DNA of 19,517 nt from JBBDJB01 sp040880125 (GTDB taxonomy: Bacteria > Planctomycetota > Planctomycetia > Pirellulales > JBBDJB01). Within the stretch, counting starts at the first letter, position 1. Each line of letters opens with the position of its first letter. The notes under the pieces were generated by a model. It ran no database searches and was not told the origin of the DNA. It saw only the letters and a program-made list of their open reading frames with translations. The position numbers and the translations under genes were made by a program. The stretch spans positions 1 through 19,517 of the forward strand of contig JBBDJB010000037.1 of NCBI GenBank assembly GCA_040880125.1, given 5' to 3'. Shown here one piece after another: positions 15,402 through 19,517 of this stretch.

Positions 15402-15425
15402 ATGGTCCGCACAGCGGACCCTACC
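15402..15425 (+). repeat. Palindromic repeat, right arm of a perfect 24-bp inverted pair
   Basis: This is the exact reverse complement of 15221-15244, with core GGTCCGCACAGCGGACC and trailing CTACC. The 157 bp between the arms contain further repeats but no gene. Confidence 0.75.
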
Positions 15426-15604
15426 CCGTGGCACCCGTCGCTCAAACACGCGAGAAACCGCAAGATTCTGCTATTTACGCGCAGGGGGCTTCTGCGCAAA
15501 ATACCGCCTCGCGGACGGCCGCCGAGATTCTGCTCGTCGGCCGAAGGCGGCTCGCGGGGTTCGTGCAAGCGACCCCGACCGGTCAAGGAAGACCCTACCT
15601 CAGC

Positions 15605-15610
15605 AAGGAG
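15605..15610 (+). promoter_or_regulatory. Ribosome-binding site that supports the GTG start of ompH
   Basis: AAGGAG lies eight bases before the GTG at 15619. With the signal peptide starting at that codon, it decides for GTG over the longer open frame. Confidence 0.65.
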
Positions 15611-15618
15611 TGCTGAAC

Positions 15619-16302
15619 GTGAGAACGCCCCTGATTTCGGCCATGCTCATGGCCGCGGTGTTGTTGTTTTGCCCGCTCGCCGTCAACTTACCTGCCCAGC
15701 AGGCATCTGGCGTCGCAGGCGGCCAGGCCCCGCCCGCTTCGCCCAGCGCGCTCGCCCAGCGGTATCACATCGCCGTGGTGGACGTCAGCTACGTGTTCAA
15801 GAACTTTCAGCGGTTCACCACGCAGATGGACGCGATGAAGGTGGACGTCGAAGCGATGGAAGGCGTCCTAAGCAAAGACCGAGACGCTATCAACGCACTG
15901 CAGACGGAGATGAGTACATTCAATCCCGGTTCGCCGGAATACAAGCAGCGCGACGAGCAACTCGCCCAGCGGAAGGCCGACTTCAATATCAAGGCCACGC
16001 AGAAGCGCAAGGAGTTTCTGGAGCGCGAGGCGAAGATTTACTTTCAGGCCTACCTGGAAGTGGCCGACGCGGTGAAGTTTTACGCGTCAAGCCGGGACAT
16101 CGGGCTGGTGTTGCGGTTCAATGGCGACATGCCGCCGGATGCCACGCAGCGCGACGAAGTGCTGCGGATGATCAACAAGCCGGTGGTCTACCAGAACGGC
16201 ATCGACATCACACCCGACATTTTGGCTCTACTGAATCGCAGCGCCGGCGGGCAGGGCCAGGCGACTCGGCCGAACGCGATTCCGGGCCAGCCGCTCCGTT
16301 AG
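15619..16302 (+). CDS. OmpH/Skp-family periplasmic chaperone
   Basis: The 227-residue protein has a signal peptide (residues 1 to about 26, ending NLPAQ) and a short Ala/Pro/Gly spacer. The Skp/OmpH domain covers about 50-205. It starts with the strand YHIAVVDVSYVFKNF, continues with a long Lys/Glu/Gln-rich coiled coil (about 62-155), and returns with DIGLVLRF and VVYQNGIDITPDILALLN, the usual close of the trimer body. Such proteins carry unfolded outer-membrane proteins through the periplasm. The tail (206-227) is Gly/Gln/Pro-rich. GTG at 15619 is chosen for its RBS and the signal peptide. In proteobacteria skp sits just before lpxD-fabZ-lpxA; here it precedes lpxC and lpxA, the same functional grouping, though a 258-bp repeat-rich gap may separate the transcripts. 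Confidence 0.9.
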   Translation: MRTPLISAMLMAAVLLFCPLAVNLPAQQASGVAGGQAPPASPSALAQRYHIAVVDVSYVFKNFQRFTTQMDAMKVDVEAMEGVLSKDRDAINALQTEMSTFNPGSPEYKQRDEQLAQRKADFNIKATQKRKEFLEREAKIYFQAYLEVADAVKFYASSRDIGLVLRFNGDMPPDATQRDEVLRMINKPVVYQNGIDITPDILALLNRSAGGQGQATRPNAIPGQPLR

Positions 16303-16314
16303 TCTGCCGGGTGC

Positions 16315-16340
16315 GGGCACAGACATGAATGTGTGTGCCC
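16315..16340. repeat. GGGCACAGACAT palindrome, copy 1
   Basis: Arms 16315-16326 (GGGCACAGACAT) and 16329-16340 (ATGTGTGTGCCC) pair over 12 positions with one mismatch and a two-base loop. It starts 12 bp after the ompH stop and could also end that transcript. Related copies follow at 16413-16434 and 16445-16466. Confidence 0.6.
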
Positions 16341-16384
16341 TCGGGGGAGGGGACCCACGGAAGTGACGGTGGAACCTCTCCCCG

Positions 16385-16407
16385 GCCCTCTCCCAAAGGG
16401 AGAGGGC
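16385..16407. repeat. CCCTCTCCC/GGGAGAGGG hairpin repeat, copy 2
   Basis: GCCCTCTCCC and GGGAGAGGGC form a perfect ten-bp stem around the loop AAA. It is preceded by a CTCTCCCCGG box. The same CCTTCTCCCCGGCCCTC context returns at about 16502, showing a repeated composite unit. Confidence 0.7.
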
Positions 16408-16412
16408 GCATT

Positions 16413-16434
16413 GCCAGACAGGAATGTCTGTGCC
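16413..16434. repeat. GGCACAGACA palindrome, copy 2
   Basis: CAGACA (16415-16420) and TGTCTG (16425-16430) pair perfectly around GGAA, flanked by GC and TGCC. It is the same family as 16315-16340. Confidence 0.6.
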
Positions 16435-16444
16435 ACCAAATAGA

Positions 16445-16466
16445 GGGCACCGACGAATGTCTGTGC
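16445..16466. repeat. GGCACAGACA palindrome, diverged copy 3
   Basis: GCACCGAC (16447-16454) and GTCTGTGC (16459-16466) pair with one mismatch around GAAT. It follows copy 2 by 10 bp. Confidence 0.5.
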
Positions 16467-16501
16467 TATCGGGAAGGGGATCGGAAGAAGTGGCTGCTAA
16501 A

Positions 16502-16529
16502 CCTTCTCCCCGGCCCTCTCCCAGAGGGA
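16502..16529. repeat. CCTCTCCC hairpin repeat, truncated copy 3
   Basis: CCTTCTCCCCGGCCCTCTCC matches the context of the copy at 16375-16394, but the right arm stops at AGAGGGAATT, so only a short CTCCC/GGGA-type stem remains. It ends about 31 bp before the ATG of lpxC and within 2 bp of an in-frame TTG, so it forms part of the lpxC leader. Confidence 0.5.
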
Positions 16530-16560
16530 ATTGGAGTTCACCAGGGATCGGCAACAAGCT

Positions 16561-17436
16561 ATGCAACTTCTTCGCAATCAGCAGACGATCGGCTGCCCGG
16601 CGGCAGTCCAAGGATTCGGATACTGGAGCGGGCGCGATGTCCGCGTAGAGTTTCGCCCTGGTCCGCCCGACTCGGGGATCGTTTTCTACCGCTCCGACGT
16701 TTCCTCGCCGGCTCCCATTCCCGCCACGGCCGCCAACCGGATCGAGATCCCGCGTCGCACCACCGTCACGGCCCGGGGCGTTCGCGTGGAGATGATTGAG
16801 CATGCCATGGCGGCTCTTGCGGGATTGGGCATCGACAACTGCCAGGTGTGGGTCGACCAGGAGGAGATGCCCGGCCTGGACGGCTCGGCGCTGCCGTTCG
16901 TCGAGGCGCTCGACCGGGCGAAGATCATATCGCAGGACGTTCCACGCCGACGGCTGGTCATCCGCGAGGTGACCCGGTTGGGCAATGACGACGTGTGGAT
17001 CGAGGCTCGCCCCAGCCGCACGCCCGGCTTGACGGTCAAGTTCCGGCTCGACTATGGCAGCGCGGGCGCGATCGGGCGGCAATCGCTCGAACTGACCGTG
17101 ACACCGGAAGTCTTTCGGAAACAACTGGCCGCCAGCCGCACCTTCGTGTTAAAGGAAGAGGCCGACTGGCTGCGGCAGCAGGGGCTGGGGCAACGCGTAA
17201 CGCCCGCCGATCTGTTGATCTTTGGACCCGACGGCCCGATCGACAACGAGCTGCGCTTCCCCGACGAATGCGTCCGCCACAAGCTGCTCGACGTGGTCGG
17301 TGACTTGGCGCTGAGCGGCTGCGAGCTGTGGGGCCACGTCATCGCCCACCGAAGCGGGCATCGCCTCAATGCGGAGCTGGTCCGCGTGCTGCTTGCCGAG
17401 GGCGAGCTGGTGGATCAGCGGCGGCGTTCGGCCTGA
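16561..17436 (+). CDS. lpxC: UDP-3-O-acyl-N-acetylglucosamine deacetylase LpxC
   Basis: The 291-residue zinc hydrolase is expected to catalyse the committed step of lipid A synthesis in the cytoplasm. Key family motifs are present: IEHAMAALAGLGIDN with Glu80-His81, MPGLDGSALPFVEAL, RFPDECVRHKLLDVVGDLAL with zinc ligands His240 and Asp244, and RSGHRLNAELVRVLL with catalytic-type His267. The N-terminal GxGxHxG loop reads GFGYWSG (18-24), so Trp22 stands where His is usual; I recall this variant in planctomycete LpxC. An in-frame TTG at 16531 would add ten residues, but the product from ATG 16561 (MQLLRNQQTIG) begins where family members usually do. No strong RBS is seen. lpxA follows 61 bp later. 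lpxD and fabZ are not in the window. Confidence 0.92.
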   Translation: MQLLRNQQTIGCPAAVQGFGYWSGRDVRVEFRPGPPDSGIVFYRSDVSSPAPIPATAANRIEIPRRTTVTARGVRVEMIEHAMAALAGLGIDNCQVWVDQEEMPGLDGSALPFVEALDRAKIISQDVPRRRLVIREVTRLGNDDVWIEARPSRTPGLTVKFRLDYGSAGAIGRQSLELTVTPEVFRKQLAASRTFVLKEEADWLRQQGLGQRVTPADLLIFGPDGPIDNELRFPDECVRHKLLDVVGDLALSGCELWGHVIAHRSGHRLNAELVRVLLAEGELVDQRRRSA

Positions 17437-17497
17437 CGCGACGGAGACATGCACGTGCGCCTCGCACTGGATCAACCTTCCCACGCGGAGCCGCTCG

Positions 17498-18304
17498 ATG
17501 GCCACTTACGTCGCTGATCACGTATCGCTTCATCCGCTCGCCCAGATCGACGACGACGTGGAGATCGGCCCGTTTTGCGTCATCGGGCCGCACGTTCGCA
17601 TCGGGTGCGGCACCCGGCTGGTGGGCCACGTGACCTTGATGGGACACGTCTCTATCGGTCGCGACAACGTCCTTTATCCGAATGTCGTGATCGGGGGCGA
17701 GCCGCAGGACATCAGCTACCGCGGCAGCGACACCCGCGTCATCATCGGCAACTCGAACGTGTTTCGAGAAGGTGTCACCGTCAACCGCGGCACCGAAAAA
17801 GAAGACGGCATCACCCGGGTCGGCAGCCACAACTTTTTCATGGCTTGCTCGCATGTCGCGCACGACTGTCTGCTGGGTGACCATATCGTGCTTGCCAACG
17901 GTACGCTGCTGGGCGGCCACGTCCACGTGCACGATCATGCCTCGCTCTCCGGCGCGGTGGCCGTCCACCACTTCGCCACCATCGGCAGCTACTGCTTCGT
18001 GGCCGGGCTGAGCCGCGTGCTGCACGACGTACCGCCTTACACGCTGGTCGAGGGCATTCCCGCGCGGCCACGCTGCATCAATATCGTCGCCCTGAAGCGC
18101 AACGAGTTCAGCGCCGAGTCGATCAACTGCCTGGTCGCCGCGCACCGGCTGATCTATCGGGCGAAAGTCGGGCTGGATCACGCCCGGGAGATTATGCGCA
18201 GCCACGATCAGCTCGTGCCGCACGTCAACGCCCTGTTGACATTCATCCAGGACCAGCAAGAGGGCCGCCACGGGCGCGGCCGCGAACGCAGGAGGGCAGC
18301 GTGA
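17498..18304 (+). CDS. lpxA: Acyl-ACP--UDP-N-acetylglucosamine O/N-acyltransferase LpxA
   Basis: The 268-residue protein opens with left-handed beta-helix hexapeptide repeats (about 1-185) and ends in the helical C-terminal domain (about 190-255), as in E. coli LpxA. Diagnostic motifs are IGGEPQDISYRG (65-76), FREGVTVNRGTE (89-100), MACSHVAHDCLLGD with catalytic His122, and DVPPYTLVEGIPARPRCINIVALKRNEFS. It transfers an acyl chain from acyl-ACP to UDP-GlcNAc, or to a diamino analogue, as the first lipid A step. The C-terminal tail is very basic (GRHGRGRERRR). The ATG at 17498 lacks a clear RBS. The stop overlaps the GTG of the oxidoreductase gene by 4 bp (GTGA), so those two are tightly coupled. 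The neighbours lpxC and ompH agree with the assignment. Confidence 0.93.
   Translation: MATYVADHVSLHPLAQIDDDVEIGPFCVIGPHVRIGCGTRLVGHVTLMGHVSIGRDNVLYPNVVIGGEPQDISYRGSDTRVIIGNSNVFREGVTVNRGTEKEDGITRVGSHNFFMACSHVAHDCLLGDHIVLANGTLLGGHVHVHDHASLSGAVAVHHFATIGSYCFVAGLSRVLHDVPPYTLVEGIPARPRCINIVALKRNEFSAESINCLVAAHRLIYRAKVGLDHAREIMRSHDQLVPHVNALLTFIQDQQEGRHGRGRERRRAA
18290..18296 (+). promoter_or_regulatory. Ribosome-binding site of the oxidoreductase gene
   Basis: AGGAGGG lies four bases before the GTG at 18301, inside the end of lpxA. It supports the GTG start and the 4-bp overlap. Confidence 0.7.
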
Positions 18305-19416
18305 GTCACTTGCGATTGGGCGTCATCGGCGCCGGACATCTGGGGCGGATCCACGCGCGGCTGGCCGCGCAACTGCCCGGTGCCACGTTGGTCGGCGTGG
18401 CCGATCCCGACCCGACGGCACGCGCGCAAGTCGCTGAGCAGTTGGGCGTGGCGGTGACGCCGGACTATCGGGCGCTGGCGGACCAGATCGACGCGGCCAT
18501 CGTCGCCGCCCCCACGACGCTGCACCACGACATCGCCATCGAATTGGCGGCGCGAAAGATTCACCTCTTGGTCGAGAAGCCGCTGGCAAGCGACGCCCGG
18601 CAAGCGGCGGCGATCGTCCGCGCGGCCGCCCGCAGCAACATCGTGCTGCAGGTGGGACACGTCGAGCGGTTCAACCCGGCGCTGGCGGTGGCACAGCCGC
18701 ACGTCAGCGAACCGAAATACATCGACGCGGTCCGTTGCGGCGGCTACACGTTCCGCTCCACCGACGTGGGCGTGGTGCTCGACCTGATGATCCACGACCT
18801 GGACATCGTCCTGTCGCTGGTCCGCTCGCCCGTGCGGCGCGTGCAGGCGCTGGGCCTGGCCGTGCTTGGGCCGCACGAGGACGTCGCGCAGGCGCGTCTT
18901 GAGTTCGACAACGGGTGCGTCGCCAATCTGGCCGCCTCGCGCGTCAGCTACGCGGGCCGGCGCGAGATGCAGGTGTGGACGCCGCAAGGATTCGCCTCAA
19001 TCGACTTCGCCGCCAAAAGCACCACGCTGGTTTCCGCCGCCGAACCGATCGTCGAGCGCGAGTTCGACCAGCGGCAGCTCAGCCCGGCGGAGAAAGAGCA
19101 CCTTAAGTCGCACCTGTTCGAGGAGGTGTTGCCGCAACGCACCGCCGCCGGCATCGATCGCAACGCCCTCGCGGACGAGCAGCAGGACTTCGTCGATAGC
19201 ATACGCCACGGTCGAGCACCGCGTGTGAGCGGCGAGCAGGCCGCCAAGACGATCGCTTTGGCCGAGCGGGTGCTGGAGAGCATCGCCCGACACCAGTGGG
19301 ACGGGCACGCCGCCGGACGACTCGGGGCGATGGCCATCCCGGCCACGCCAATTCTGCGGGCCCCCCTCTGGACCGGCCATCCGCTCCCCAGCGACGCGCA
19401 ACGCGAAGCGGGCTAG
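18301..19416 (+). CDS. Gfo/Idh/MocA-family NAD(P)-dependent oxidoreductase, GnnA-like by context
   Basis: The 371-residue protein has an N-terminal Rossmann fold (LGVIGAGHLGRIHA, glycines 10, 12 and 15; VGVADPD at the end of beta-2) and the family EKP motif at 92-94 (LLVEKPLAS). A GHVERFNPA segment follows, then the C-terminal alpha/beta domain with DLMIHDLDIV (161-170, candidate catalytic His165) and ARLEFDNGCVANLAASRVS. Members oxidise or reduce sugars and nucleotide sugars. The gene starts with GTG overlapping the lpxA stop. In Acidithiobacillus and Leptospira, a family member named GnnA oxidises UDP-GlcNAc at C3 for diamino lipid A, and in Acidithiobacillus it is near lpxA. A similar role is plausible but inferred from position only; the partner aminotransferase GnnB is not in the window. 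The C-terminal 40 residues (after about 330) are Ala/Pro-rich and look variable. Confidence 0.88.
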   Translation: MSHLRLGVIGAGHLGRIHARLAAQLPGATLVGVADPDPTARAQVAEQLGVAVTPDYRALADQIDAAIVAAPTTLHHDIAIELAARKIHLLVEKPLASDARQAAAIVRAAARSNIVLQVGHVERFNPALAVAQPHVSEPKYIDAVRCGGYTFRSTDVGVVLDLMIHDLDIVLSLVRSPVRRVQALGLAVLGPHEDVAQARLEFDNGCVANLAASRVSYAGRREMQVWTPQGFASIDFAAKSTTLVSAAEPIVEREFDQRQLSPAEKEHLKSHLFEEVLPQRTAAGIDRNALADEQQDFVDSIRHGRAPRVSGEQAAKTIALAERVLESIARHQWDGHAAGRLGAMAIPATPILRAPLWTGHPLPSDAQREAG

Positions 19417-19517
19417 AGTTCTATGCAGTCCGTTGCCGGACTCGTCAGAGTTCAGCCGGCTATCAACCTCGCCAAGTTCGGAGCAAAGCTCCTCACGGCT
19501 CGCAAAATAACGACTTA

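Larger units (their letters stand above)
15085..15618. other. Divergent intergenic region with BIME-like palindrome cluster and ompH leader
   Basis: The 534 bp between the membrane protein (-) and the ompH-like gene (+) hold no supported gene. The part from 15221 to 15425 is a cluster of palindromic repeats listed separately. The part from 15426 to 15618 is probably the ompH promoter and leader. It contains a weak extended -10 candidate (TGCTATTTA, 15469-15477, no clear -35), a GCGCAG/CTGCGC hairpin (15479-15484 with 15492-15497), and a ten-base direct repeat AGATTCTGCT at about 15463 and 15531. Confidence 0.6.

Noticed and set aside
16303..16530. CRISPR-like array suggested by several short repeats
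   Set aside because: Units are palindromes of two families with unequal spacing and no constant repeat-spacer pattern, and no cas gene is near.
16531..16560. TTG start giving LpxC ten extra residues
   Set aside because: The added residues directly follow a truncated repeat, and the ATG at 16561 matches the usual family start; not fully excluded.
17449..17517. Small 22-codon frame in the lpxC-lpxA gap
   Set aside because: It is out of frame with lpxA, has no RBS and overlaps the lpxA start; it has no recognisable content.
19417..19517. Possible start of another gene after the oxidoreductase
   Set aside because: The last 101 bp contain no convincing start or domain; a continuing lipid A gene may follow but cannot be seen.

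Overview
This window is a high-GC stretch from a member of the Planctomycetota, most likely a Pirellulales-type lineage. The strongest evidence is a PVC-type membrane-bound dehydrogenase joined to HEAT repeats and a Pirellula/Verrucomicrobium-type cytochrome c. Supporting signs are DUF1579 and DinB genes, paired exported amidohydrolases, a Trp-variant LpxC of a kind I associate with planctomycetes, and intergenic regions packed with short palindromic repeats. Placement rests on protein and repeat recognition only. I see no rRNA, tRNA, CRISPR array, transposase or phage gene.

Left part (1-4436): an exported DUF1579 protein (+) converges on a DinB-family protein (-), their 3' ends overlapping by 23 bp. 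A MITE-like element with 18-19 nt inverted ends separates DinB from the large exported dehydrogenase/HEAT/cytochrome c gene (-).

Middle-left (4437-6553): a roughly 410-bp divergent spacer with weak extended -10 candidates on both strands leads into a compact + strand operon: a DUF6941-like gene, then a HicB-type antitoxin (3-bp gap) and a HicA toxin (8-bp overlap). A single-pass membrane protein of unknown function lies on the other strand.

Centre (6916-12283): two translationally coupled, exported amidohydrolase genes. The first, 1131 aa, joins a module lacking the metal-binding HxH to an apparently intact module through a 106-residue Asp/Glu linker. The second, 427 aa, is another module without HxH. 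An exported Cys-type glutathione peroxidase follows.

Right-centre (12437-15084, -): a multi-pass GT-C-like membrane protein and a GT2 polyprenyl-phosphate-sugar-synthase-like enzyme overlap by 4 bp (ATGA), suggesting lipid-linked sugar synthesis and use.

Right (15085-19416, +): an outer-membrane biogenesis group: OmpH/Skp-like chaperone, LpxC, LpxA and a Gfo/Idh/MocA oxidoreductase overlapping lpxA by 4 bp. The last is placed as GnnA is in bacteria that make 2,3-diamino lipid A. The spacers before ompH and before lpxC are mosaics of REP/BIME-like palindromes from several families.
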